In this document: in pieces, positions 56,886 through 64,000 of the stretch | Layout: every line of letters starts with the position of its first letter | Numbering within the stretch: position 1 is the stretch's first letter | Origin: Kitasatospora sp. MAA19 | Lineage (GTDB): Bacteria; Actinomycetota; Actinomycetes; Streptomycetales; Streptomycetaceae | Length of the DNA: 64,000 nucleotides | Direction: 5' to 3' | Assembly: GCF_029894125.1 (NCBI RefSeq) | Contig: NZ_JARXYZ010000005.1 | Span: 1-64,000 of the forward strand | The notes under the pieces: model-generated | Database searches by the model: none | What the model saw: the letters and a program-made list of their open reading frames with translations, nothing else | Told to the model about the DNA's origin: nothing | Position numbers and translations under genes: made by a program

Positions 56886-57913
56886 CGAAGCCACAGATCC
56901 GGCCCGCGACCGGGGCGCAGTTCTCGCGCATCCTGGGCGTGGGCGGCTACCGCCCGGTCCGGGTGATCCCCAACGCCGAGGTGCTGGAGTGGATCGACTC
57001 CTCGGACGAGTGGATCCGCACCCGCAGCGGGATCGCCGAGCGCCGCTGGGCCGGCCCGGAGGAGAGCGTCGCCGAGATGTCGGTGCAGGCCGCCGGCAAG
57101 GCCATCGCCCAGGCCGGGATCGCCCCGGACCAGATCGGCGGCGTGATCGTCGCGACCGTCTCGCACCTCAAGCAGACCCCGGCGATCGCCACCGAGATCG
57201 GCGAGCGGCTCGGCTGCGGCACCGCCCCGGCCTTCGACATCTCGGCCGCCTGCGCCGGCTTCGGCTACGGCCTGGGCCTGGCCGACGGCATGATCCGCGG
57301 CGGCAACGCCGAGTACGTGCTGGTGATCGGCGTCGAGCGGCTCAGCGACCTGACCGACCAGTCGGACCGCTCGACCGCCTTCATCTTCGGCGACGGCGCC
57401 GGCGCCGCGGTCGTCGGCCCGTCCGACACCCCCGGCATCGGCAAGCTGATCTGGGGCTCGGACGGCTCGCAGTCCGAGGTCATCACCCAGACCCAGGCCT
57501 GGGACACCGCGTTCGCCAAGCCCGGCGCCGTCAACGGCGTGGGCGAGGAGACGAAGTGGCCGGCCCTGCGGATGGACGGCCAGCCGGTCTTCCGCTGGGC
57601 GGTCTGGGAGATGGCCAAGGTCGCCCAGCAGGCGCTGGACGCCGCCGGGGTCACCGCCGACCAGCTCGGCGCGTTCATCCCGCACCAGGCCAACATGCGC
57701 ATCACCGACGCCATGATCAAGGCGCTCAAGCTGCCCGACTCGGTGCCGGTCGCCCGCGACATCGCCGAGACCGGCAACACCTCCGCGGCCTCCATCCCGC
57801 TGGCGATGGAGCGCATGTTGGAGAGCGGCGAGGCCCGCAGCGGCGACCTCGCACTGATCATCGGGTTCGGGGCGGGTCTCGTGTACGCCGCAGCAGTCGT
57901 TACGCTCCCCTAG
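56882..57913 (+). CDS. fabH: 3-oxoacyl-ACP synthase III
   Basis: This 343-residue condensing enzyme has the triad Cys124 (SAACAGFG), His268 (IPHQANMR) and Asn299 (ETGNTSAAS). It starts fatty acid chains, in streptomycetes from branched acyl-CoA. The ATG overlaps the fabD stop (ATGA), indicating coupled translation. Confidence 0.97.
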   Translation: MTKPQIRPATGAQFSRILGVGGYRPVRVIPNAEVLEWIDSSDEWIRTRSGIAERRWAGPEESVAEMSVQAAGKAIAQAGIAPDQIGGVIVATVSHLKQTPAIATEIGERLGCGTAPAFDISAACAGFGYGLGLADGMIRGGNAEYVLVIGVERLSDLTDQSDRSTAFIFGDGAGAAVVGPSDTPGIGKLIWGSDGSQSEVITQTQAWDTAFAKPGAVNGVGEETKWPALRMDGQPVFRWAVWEMAKVAQQALDAAGVTADQLGAFIPHQANMRITDAMIKALKLPDSVPVARDIAETGNTSAASIPLAMERMLESGEARSGDLALIIGFGAGLVYAAAVVTLP

Positions 57914-57994
57914 GCGCGTTTCGCCCCACTCATTCCGCAAACCTGCGTCCGGCCGCCGGTCGGACGCGTTCAACACCGAAGAGGAGCAGCCAGT

Positions 57995-58246
57995 ATGGCT
58001 AAGGACAAGGCCGAGGTCCTGGAAGGTCTCGCCGAGATCGTCAACGAGATCGCCGGCATCCCGGTCGAGGACGTCGCGCTCGACAAGTCCTTCACGGACG
58101 ACCTGGACGTCGACTCGCTGTCCATGGTCGAGGTCGTCGTGGCCGCCGAGGAGCGCTTCGACGTCAAGATCCCGGACGACGAGGTCAAGAACCTGAAGAC
58201 CGTCGGCGACGCGGTGGACTACATCCTCACCAACGCCACCGTCTGA
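57995..58246 (+). CDS. acpP: Acyl carrier protein
   Basis: This 83-residue acidic helical protein carries the phosphopantetheine site Ser41 in DVDSLSMVE. It carries the growing acyl chain for FabD, FabH and FabF. A strong GAGGAG site precedes the ATG. The 81-bp gap after fabH may allow separate expression. Confidence 0.97.
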   Translation: MAKDKAEVLEGLAEIVNEIAGIPVEDVALDKSFTDDLDVDSLSMVEVVVAAEERFDVKIPDDEVKNLKTVGDAVDYILTNATV

Positions 58247-58420
58247 CCGATCGATCCGTCCAGCACGTCCGGCGTTCCCCACGCCTCGGACGGCTGACTC
58301 GTCGACCCGGCTCCCCGAGAGCCGGGCCGACCCGCCGGCCGGGACGCCCCACCGGGCGCCCGGCCGGGCCCTTCCTCGGCTCGCCGCCGACCCCGCACAA
58401 CGTGAGAGAAGAAGAAACCA

Positions 58421-59686
58421 GTGACCGCTGAAAACCGTACCGTGGTCGTCACGGGTATCGGCGCCTTCACGCCGCTGGGCGGCGACGCCGCCACCACCTG
58501 GGAGAACCTGGTGGCCGGGCGCTCCGGAGTGGCGGCCCTGACCGAGGAGTGGGCCGCCGAGCTGCCCGTCAAGATCGCCGCCCGCACCGCCGTGGAGCCG
58601 GGCGAGATCCTCCCCCGCCCGCTGGCCCGCAAGCTGGACCGCTCGGCCCAGTTCGCACTGATCGCCGCCCGGGAGGCGTGGGCCGACGCCGGCTACGAGA
58701 CCCCGGCCACCGACGACTCCTCCAAGCTCGCCCCCGAGCGCCTGGGCGCGGTCATCGCCTCCGGCATCGGCGGCGTGACCACCCTGCTCGACCAGTACGA
58801 CGTGCTGAAGGAGAAGGGCGCCCGCAAGGTCTCCCCGCACACCGTCCCGATGCTGATGCCCAACTCCCCGGCGGCCAACGTCGGCCTGGAGGTCGGCGCC
58901 CGCGCGGGTGTGCACACCCCCGTCTCCGCCTGCGCCTCCGGCGCCGAGGCGATCGGCTACGCGATCGAGATGATCCGCACCGGCCGCGCCGACGTCGTGG
59001 TGGCCGGCGGCACCGAGGCGGCGATCCACCCGCTGCCGATCGCCGCGTTCGCCAACATGATGGCGATGTCCAAGAGCAACGACGACCCCGAGCGAGCCTC
59101 CCGCCCGTACGACAAGGGCCGGGACGGCTTCGTGCTGGGCGAGGGCGCCGGCGTGGTCGTGCTGGAGTCGGTCGAGCACGCCGAGGCGCGCGGCGCCCGG
59201 ATCTACTGCGAGGCCGTGGGCCAGGGCCTGTCCTCGGACGCCCACCACATCGCCCAGCCCGAGCCGACCGGCGCCGGCGTGGCCCGCGCGCTGGCCGACC
59301 TGTTCGAGCGCAACGACCTGGACAAGGCCGAGATCGTGCACGTCAACGCGCACGCCACCTCGACCCCGCAGGGTGACACCGCCGAGCTGAAGGCGCTGCG
59401 CAAGGAACTCGGCGACGACCTCGACCACATCGCCATCTCGGCGACCAAGTCGATGACCGGCCACCTGCTGGGCGGCGCCGGCGGCATCGAGACCGTCGCC
59501 ACCGTGCTGGCCCTGTACAACCGGATCGCCCCGCCGACCATCAACGTCGACGAGCTGGACGACGACGTGGACGCGGACATCGTGCGCGGCGAGGCCCGCA
59601 GGCTGCCCGAGGGCCGGATCGCGGCGCTGAACAACTCGTTCGGCTTCGGCGGCCACAACGTGGTGCTGGCCTTCCGCACCCGCTGA
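58421..59686 (+). CDS. fabF: 3-oxoacyl-ACP synthase II
   Basis: This 421-residue condensing enzyme has Cys171 (VSACASGAEA), the first His in NAHATSTPQGD and the second in SMTGHLLGGAGG. It elongates acyl-ACP with malonyl-ACP. It starts at GTG, 174 bp after acpP; the spacer is GC-rich with several short inverted repeats, so it may be attenuated separately. Confidence 0.97.
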   Translation: MTAENRTVVVTGIGAFTPLGGDAATTWENLVAGRSGVAALTEEWAAELPVKIAARTAVEPGEILPRPLARKLDRSAQFALIAAREAWADAGYETPATDDSSKLAPERLGAVIASGIGGVTTLLDQYDVLKEKGARKVSPHTVPMLMPNSPAANVGLEVGARAGVHTPVSACASGAEAIGYAIEMIRTGRADVVVAGGTEAAIHPLPIAAFANMMAMSKSNDDPERASRPYDKGRDGFVLGEGAGVVVLESVEHAEARGARIYCEAVGQGLSSDAHHIAQPEPTGAGVARALADLFERNDLDKAEIVHVNAHATSTPQGDTAELKALRKELGDDLDHIAISATKSMTGHLLGGAGGIETVATVLALYNRIAPPTINVDELDDDVDADIVRGEARRLPEGRIAALNNSFGFGGHNVVLAFRTR

Positions 59687-59710
59687 GCCACCGCGCCGGA
59701 CCGGCGCATC

Positions 59711-59749
59711 GAGAGGGGCCGGCGCTCGCCGTGAGCGCCGGCCCCTCTC
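59711..59749. terminator. fab operon terminator
   Basis: A perfect 17-bp stem (GAGAGGGGCCGGCGCTC and complement) with a 5-nt loop lies between convergent fabF and DUF3145. Confidence 0.9.
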
Positions 59750-59770
59750 GCACGTTCTGGGGAGGTCGGC

Positions 59771-60265
59771 TCAGACCACCTGGTGCAGCCAGCGCACCGG
59801 CGCCCCCTCGCCCGCGTACCGGAACGGCTCCAGCTCGTCGTCCCAGGGCTTGCCCAGCAGCCGGGAGATCTCGGCCTCCAGGTCGGCCCCCTCGCTGCGG
59901 GCCCGCAGCAGGACGGCGCGCAGCCGGTCCTCGGGGATCAGGATGTCGCCGTGGATGCCCGTGACGGCGTGGAAGATGCCGAGCGAGGGCGTGCTGCTGT
60001 ACCGCTCCCCCTCCGCCGTGGCGCAGGGTTCGCTGGTGACCTCGTACCGCATCAGCTGCCAGCCGCGCAGCGCGGAGGCGACCTTCGAGGCCGTACCGGG
60101 CTCCCCCTGCCAGGAGAGCTCGGCGCGCCAGTGTCCGGGCGCGGCCGGCTGGCGGATCCAGTCCAGGCTCACCCGCACACCGAGCACCCCCGCGACGGCC
60201 CACTCGACGTGCGGGCACAGCGCGCGGGGCGCGGAGTGGATGTAGAGAACTCCACGTGTCGTCAC
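59771..60265 (-). CDS. DUF3145 protein
   Basis: A 164-residue protein begins at GTG (MTTRGVLYIHSAP). It shows the DUF3145 features APRALCPHVEWAVAGVLG, SWQGEPGTASKVASALRGW and GKPWDDELEPFRYAGEGA. The family is restricted to actinobacteria and of unknown function. It is a constant neighbour of the fab operon, suggesting a link to lipid metabolism. Confidence 0.9.
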   Translation of the reverse strand: MTTRGVLYIHSAPRALCPHVEWAVAGVLGVRVSLDWIRQPAAPGHWRAELSWQGEPGTASKVASALRGWQLMRYEVTSEPCATAEGERYSSTPSLGIFHAVTGIHGDILIPEDRLRAVLLRARSEGADLEAEISRLLGKPWDDELEPFRYAGEGAPVRWLHQVV

Positions 60266-60613
60266 CGGGACCTCCAGGCTGTGGACGAGGGTCGCCTTCC
60301 CCAGCTGCCTCGTGCCTGCAGTTGATCCGCAGTTACCCACGTTAGCCGACATTAAGCTACTAAATTGAGCAAAACGGACAGGCTTTCGCTCAATGCTAGT
60401 CGAATCCTCAACCAGGTCTACCCCTCGGCTGGATCTCTCCCCCGAACGGCCCCATCGCCAGGCGGGACCCACCGTACCGCGCCGCCCCGCACCATGGATG
60501 ACGCACTTTCGGATCCGGCCGGAATGCGGTAGTGCGACCGATCCCCCTGCGCCCGTACGCAAACCGCCCCGCGCCCGGTGGGGCGGCGGGGCGGGTCAGC
60601 GGCTGACGCAGGA
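60266..60613. promoter_or_regulatory. Intergenic region upstream of DUF3145
   Basis: These 348 bp hold no supported gene. An AT-rich patch at 60340-60400 probably contains the leftward DUF3145 promoter and an ATTGAGC/GCTCAAT inverted repeat (60364-60370, 60388-60394). A GC-rich hairpin around 60567-60590 (CCGCCCC/GGGGCGG) may terminate the truncated oxidoreductase. Confidence 0.5.
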
Positions 60614-61462
60614 TCAGCCGTCCAGGCGGACCACCATCTTGCCGGTGTTGACGCCGCGCAGCAGGTCGAGGAAGGCGTCCGCGGTGCGCTCGAAGCCGTC
60701 CACCACGGTCTCCTCGGAACGCAGTTCGCCGGACTTCAGCCAGCCGCTCACCTCGGCGACGAACTGCGGCTGCAGCGCCGCGTGGTCGCCGACCAGCATG
60801 CCCTCCAGGCGCAGCCGCTTGCCGATCGCGAGCGCCAGGTTGCGCGGGGCGGCGGGGGCGGTGGTCTCGTTGTACTGGGCGATCGCGCCGCAGAGCACGG
60901 CGCGGCCGTGCACGGTGAGCGCGCCGATCGCGGCCTCCAGGTGGTCGCCGCCGACGTTGTCGAAGTAGAGGTCGATGCCGTCCGGGGCGGCCTGCGCCAG
61001 CTGCTCGGCGACCGGGCCGTCCTTGTAGTTGAAGGCGGCGTCGTAGCCGTAGGCGTCCACCAGCTTGGCGACCTTCTCCGCCGAGCCGGCCGAACCGACC
61101 ACCAGGGAGGCGCCCTTGAGCTTGGCGATCTGACCGACCATGCCGCCGACCGCGCCGGCCGCACCGGAGACGAAGACCTTGTCGCCCTCCTTGAGGCCGC
61201 CGACGGCGAGCAGCCCGGCGTAGGCGGTGAGGCCGGTCATGCCGAGCACGCCGAGGTAGGCGGAGAGCGGCGCGGCGGCGGGGTCGACCTTGACCGCGCG
61301 GCGGGCGTCCAGGGTGGCGTACTCGCGCCAGCCGAGGCCGTGCAGCACCGCGTCACCCGGGGCGAAGCCCTCGGCCTCGGAGGCGACCACGTAGCCGACG
61401 GCGCCGCCGTCCATGGCCTCGCCGAGCTTGAACGGCGGGACGTAGGAGCGCACGTCGTTCAT
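60614..61462 (-). pseudogene. 5'-truncated NADP-dependent oxidoreductase (interrupted by an integrative element)
   Basis: The surviving 282 codons encode the catalytic and Rossmann parts of a medium-chain, PTGR/YncB-type reductase: MDGGAVGYVVAS, FVSGAAGAVGGMVGQIAKL, YFDNVGGDHLEAAIG, GMLVGDH. Relatives such as the intact gene at 62205 have about 60 more N-terminal residues, ending YMRGRM. Here the frame reads RGRMNDV and similarity stops immediately upstream. The lost 5' part is expected beyond the far end of the inserted element. An ATG at the breakpoint could still allow a shortened product, but without the N-terminal substrate-domain strand it is probably inactive. Confidence 0.8.
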
Positions 61463-61475
61463 CCGGCCTCGGATG
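61455..61475. other. Probable attachment junction of a serine-integrase element
   Basis: Homology to the oxidoreductase ends here, within the codons for RGRM (complement of CATCCGGCCTCGG). Immediately to the right GC content falls and non-core genes begin. The exact core cannot be set without the other junction. Confidence 0.6.
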
Positions 61476-61537
61476 TTGGCCTTCTGACGAACCCTATCGG
61501 AACGCGCCTGTCCCTCCGTGGCAGACTCGAACCCGTG

Positions 61538-62170
61538 ATGCATACCGGCTTCCTCGGCACCGCGCCAGACGGCAGTACCACCCACTCCTTCCATGCAGAG
61601 CCCCCTGGGTGGTGCTGTGCGAACCACATCCTGGGGTTGCCGCTGGAGACGGTGAGGATTGGCGCGGCCGCGCACGAGGCGGGCCACTTGGTCGCTGACC
61701 TCGTTGTTGGCATTCACGTCACCGACGTGAAAATCACACCCCTCGTGGTCGACCTGGTCTGTGGCCAGGCCTTCGGCGCTTCTGGAGTTACACAGATCGG
61801 CCGCTTGAATGTCGGGAGGAACGACTACCTGACGATGCTCGCCGCAGGCGAGCAGGCAGAGCAGCGCTGGCTCCAGGAAGCCGGCCTGTGGACGCCAGCA
61901 CGATCCTGGGCGGTGGAACGGGGTGCGCTGGATGATGTCGCCAAAGCCATCGAAAAGCTTCGAGAGCAGCACCCGGGACTCGTGGATGACGGATACCGTC
62001 AGCTCTTCTGGCGGTACCGCGATCATGCGGCAGCCCTTCTTGATGCCCACTGGAACCGCGTGCTGAACGTCGCGGAACGCCTGGCCGTCTCCGGATACCT
62101 GACTGGCGACGAGGCCGCCCTGTATGCAAACCTGCCCAACCCACCAGAGCCTGGCCCAGCGTCCGGCTGA
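61538..62170 (+). CDS. HEAGH-motif putative metalloprotein
   Basis: This 210-residue protein contains IGAAAHEAGHLVADLVVG, an HExxH-like zinc-protease signature at about residues 45-49. A later LAAGEQAEQRW could supply a third ligand, as in M41-like peptidases. The short length and absence of an ATPase domain argue against an FtsH homologue. Codon use is less GC-biased than the chromosomal neighbours. It is the first gene inside the element boundary. Proteolytic function is only suggested by the motif; a start two codons earlier is possible (GTG-ATG). Confidence 0.65.
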   Translation: MHTGFLGTAPDGSTTHSFHAEPPGWCCANHILGLPLETVRIGAAAHEAGHLVADLVVGIHVTDVKITPLVVDLVCGQAFGASGVTQIGRLNVGRNDYLTMLAAGEQAEQRWLQEAGLWTPARSWAVERGALDDVAKAIEKLREQHPGLVDDGYRQLFWRYRDHAAALLDAHWNRVLNVAERLAVSGYLTGDEAALYANLPNPPEPGPASG

Positions 62171-62204
62171 CGTACGGGTCGTCAGCCGGACAGGACCGGT
62201 CCGA

Positions 62205-63230
62205 CTACTCCGGAAGCTCGATCAGCATCTTGCCGACGTTGTCGCCGCTGAGCAGGCCGAGGAAGGCGTCCACCGCGCTGTCGATGCCCTGAGTCACCGT
62301 CTCGCGGTACTTCAGCTCACCCGAGCGCACCCACGCGGAGACCTCCTTGACGAACTTCGGCTGGAGGTCGTAGTGGTCGCCGACGAGCAGTCCCTCCATG
62401 CGGAAGCGCTTGGCGATGATCTGCGCCAGGTTGCGTGGGGCCGGGGTGGGCTCGGTGGCGTTGTACTGCGAGATCATGCCGCACACTGCGATGCGCCCAT
62501 GCAGGTTGATCGAGCCGATTGCCGCTTCGAGGTGCTCGCCGCCCACGTTGTCGAAGTACACGTCGATGCCGTCGGGAGCCGCCGCCTGAAGCTGCTCGGC
62601 GACCGGGCCGTTCTTGTAGTTGAAGGCGGCGTCGAAGCCGTACTCCTCCACGAGGAGCTTGACCTTCTCGTCGGAGCCGGCGGAGCCGATCACTCGCGCC
62701 GCGCCCTTCAGCTTGGCGATCTGGCCGACGATGCCACCCACGGCGCCGGCTGCGCCGGACACGAACACCACGTCGCCGGCCTTGATCTCCGCGATCCGCG
62801 TCAGACCCGCGTAGGCGGTCAGACCCGGCATGCCCAGCACACCCAGGTAGGTGGAGAGCGGCGCGGCGTTCGGGTCCACCTTGACGGACGTCTTGGCGTC
62901 GAACGTGGCGTACTCACGCCAGCCGTAGAAATGCAGGACGTAGTCACCCTCGGCGAAGCCCTCGGCCTGCGAGGCGACGACCTGGCCGACCGCCCCACCC
63001 AGCATCGGCTTGTCCAGTTCGTACGGTTCTGCGTACGACTTGCGCGCTGACATCCTGCCCCTCATGTAGGGATCGACCGAGAGGTAGGCGTTGCGGACCA
63101 GGATCTCGCCCGGACCCGGGGTCTGGACCGGGGCCTCGACCAGGGCGAAGTCGGTCGGCGTTGGCCAGCCCTGGGGTCGGGCGGCGAGGTGCCATTCACG
63201 GGCGGTGGCGGGTGTGGCCTGTTCTGCCAT
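62205..63230 (-). CDS. NADP-dependent oxidoreductase, intact paralogue
   Basis: A 341-residue medium-chain reductase of the PTGR/curcumin-reductase type has EWHLAARPQGWPTPTDFALV, YLSVDPYMRGRM, SGAAGAVGGIVGQIAKLKGA (nucleotide-binding) and YFDNVGGEHLEAAIG. It lacks zinc-ligand cysteines, as expected. AAGGAG precedes the ATG. It is roughly two-thirds identical to the truncated copy at 60614 and lies inside the element that truncates it, so it may replace the lost activity. Two 17-bp direct repeats lie in its promoter region. Confidence 0.9.
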   Translation of the reverse strand: MAEQATPATAREWHLAARPQGWPTPTDFALVEAPVQTPGPGEILVRNAYLSVDPYMRGRMSARKSYAEPYELDKPMLGGAVGQVVASQAEGFAEGDYVLHFYGWREYATFDAKTSVKVDPNAAPLSTYLGVLGMPGLTAYAGLTRIAEIKAGDVVFVSGAAGAVGGIVGQIAKLKGAARVIGSAGSDEKVKLLVEEYGFDAAFNYKNGPVAEQLQAAAPDGIDVYFDNVGGEHLEAAIGSINLHGRIAVCGMISQYNATEPTPAPRNLAQIIAKRFRMEGLLVGDHYDLQPKFVKEVSAWVRSGELKYRETVTQGIDSAVDAFLGLLSGDNVGKMLIELPE

Positions 63231-63255
63231 GGGAGCACTCCTTAGTGGTTCTGAT

Positions 63256-63305
63256 ACATGAAAGGTTGAGCCGATGAATCAATCCTGCACATGAAAGGTT
63301 AAGCC
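63256..63305. repeat. 17-bp direct repeats upstream of the oxidoreductase
   Basis: ACATGAAAGGTTRAGCC occurs at 63256-63272 and 63289-63305 (one difference), spaced by 33 bp, about three helical turns. This fits two operator sites in the divergent region between the oxidoreductase and recombinase genes. Confidence 0.65.
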
Positions 63306-63387
63306 AGTCAAGCTTTCGTTGCACCCTACATGGAGGTCGGAATGATGGGGTGTTGACACAACATGACTGCTGGGGCAAGCTACGGGC

Positions 63388-64000
63388 ATGCCAGAAGATC
63401 AACTACGTCGAGTCCTGCTTGCAAAGCGCATCTCCGACGACAAGGGGGAGACGTCAGAGTCGGTCGCAGACCAGGACAGGAAGCTCCGCGCCCGAGCCCA
63501 TGAGGAGGGCGCCATCATTGCGGGCCATCCCGAAGACCTAAGCGTCTCCGGTGATGTCGACCCGTTTCATCGACCGAAGCTCGGCCCCTGGCTACAGGAG
63601 CACAACTTGGATCGGTGGGATGAGCTCTGGGTTACGACTCAGGACCGGCTAAGCCGCAGTGAGCCTCACGTGATGGCCCTGGTCTTCGAGGTGTTGAAGT
63701 GGGGCAAGCTCATAGTCGTCCTGGATGATCCCGAGTTCACTCGACAGATGCAGACCCCCGAGGGTCGGGCAATCTTGCATGTCAAGAGTCTGGGTCCGCA
63801 CAAGGAGTTGGAGCGGATCAAACAGCGAGTGCAGGACTCACACGATCGACGCCGCTACACGACCAGGTGGCCCGGCGGGATCGCGCCGTTCGGCTACAAG
63901 ATCGTCCATCGGTTCGAGGAGGGACGCACGGCTGCCTTCCTGGAGCTTGAAGAGACGGCCGTAGCAGAGCTGCACCAGATGCGTTCCCAAATGATCAACG
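63388..64000 (+). CDS. Large serine recombinase (integrase), 3' end outside the window
   Basis: The first 204 codons are visible and remain open to the window edge. The resolvase-type catalytic domain starts MPEDQLRRVLLAKRISDD, with the nucleophile serine in RIS. It continues through TTQDRLSRS with its arginines and reaches the linker and recombinase-domain start GGIAPFGYKI. This is the layout of phiC31-type integrases of phages and ICEs. A TTGACA lies at about 63353-63358, upstream of the start. It presumably integrated the element into the oxidoreductase gene. Confidence 0.88.
   Translation, partial: MPEDQLRRVLLAKRISDDKGETSESVADQDRKLRARAHEEGAIIAGHPEDLSVSGDVDPFHRPKLGPWLQEHNLDRWDELWVTTQDRLSRSEPHVMALVFEVLKWGKLIVVLDDPEFTRQMQTPEGRAILHVKSLGPHKELERIKQRVQDSHDRRRYTTRWPGGIAPFGYKIVHRFEEGRTAAFLELEETAVAELHQMRSQMIN

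Larger units (their letters stand above)
61463..64000. mobile_element. Left end of an integrative element (prophage or ICE), runs off the window
   Basis: From the oxidoreductase breakpoint onward the DNA carries a HEAGH protein, an intact oxidoreductase paralogue and a large serine recombinase. Serine integrases usually lie next to their attachment site, and this one is within 2 kb of the breakpoint. Base composition is lower in GC than the fab region, particularly after 63230. Confidence 0.7.

Overview
The window is very GC-rich actinobacterial DNA. The preserved order terD-terD-peroxiredoxin-DUF3052-aceE and fasR-fabD-fabH-acpP-fabF-DUF3145 matches the Streptomyces core chromosome, so the host is a Streptomycetaceae member (Streptomyces or Kitasatospora; I cannot separate these from the sequence alone).

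Region 1 (1-17286) is an actinomycete integrative and conjugative element (AICE) sitting in the 3' end of a tRNA-Val(UAC) gene. The live element runs from an att copy at 695-740 to the tRNA at 17212-17286. It ends with xis and a tyrosine integrase. Left of its outer att lies a 5'-truncated second integrase with its own terminator and att copy, the scar of an older element in the same site. Inside the element are: a cargo block (HNH endonuclease, C5-cytosine methyltransferase, GntR repressor, HD and Nudix proteins, XRE/DUF5919 protein); a control region full of inverted repeats; a transfer operon (DUF2637 spread protein, RRQRL zinc protein, NUDT9-like Nudix protein, TraA-like protein, TraB translocase); a prim-pol and helicase replication module; and two different arrays of 8-bp repeats. 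The CTGACACC array follows traB and resembles a clt/TRS transfer site. The CTGCGTCA array lies between the replication genes and xis and looks like an origin.

Region 2 (17287-35672) is chromosomal. It holds a coiled-coil protein and FmdB, then a tellurite/stress (Ter) island: HAD phosphatase, a phosphoribosyltransferase-TRSP-StiP-PELOTA fusion, a CitE-like lyase, four TerD/TerA-type proteins, a DUF2637 membrane protein and a DUF475/TerC membrane protein. Peroxiredoxin, DUF3052, pyruvate dehydrogenase E1 (aceE) and a deazaflavin-type oxidoreductase follow.

Region 3 (35746-54439) is a mosaic of regulators and secreted or membrane enzymes: MFS pump with TetR; a two-component system whose putative binding motif recurs before a secreted DUF1023 hydrolase; an acyltransferase; a secreted copper-radical oxidase followed by a DyP peroxidase carrying four hemopexin-like repeats; a second DUF1023 hydrolase; WYL/DinB, AKR/MerR, a serine hydrolase and a pirin.

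Region 4 (54534-60265) is the fatty-acid synthesis operon with its activator FasR. Region 5 (60614-64000) is the edge of a second integrative element. An NADP-dependent oxidoreductase gene has lost its 5' end at about 61465. Foreign DNA follows with a HEAGH-motif protein, an intact paralogue of the broken oxidoreductase, and a large serine recombinase that runs off the window.
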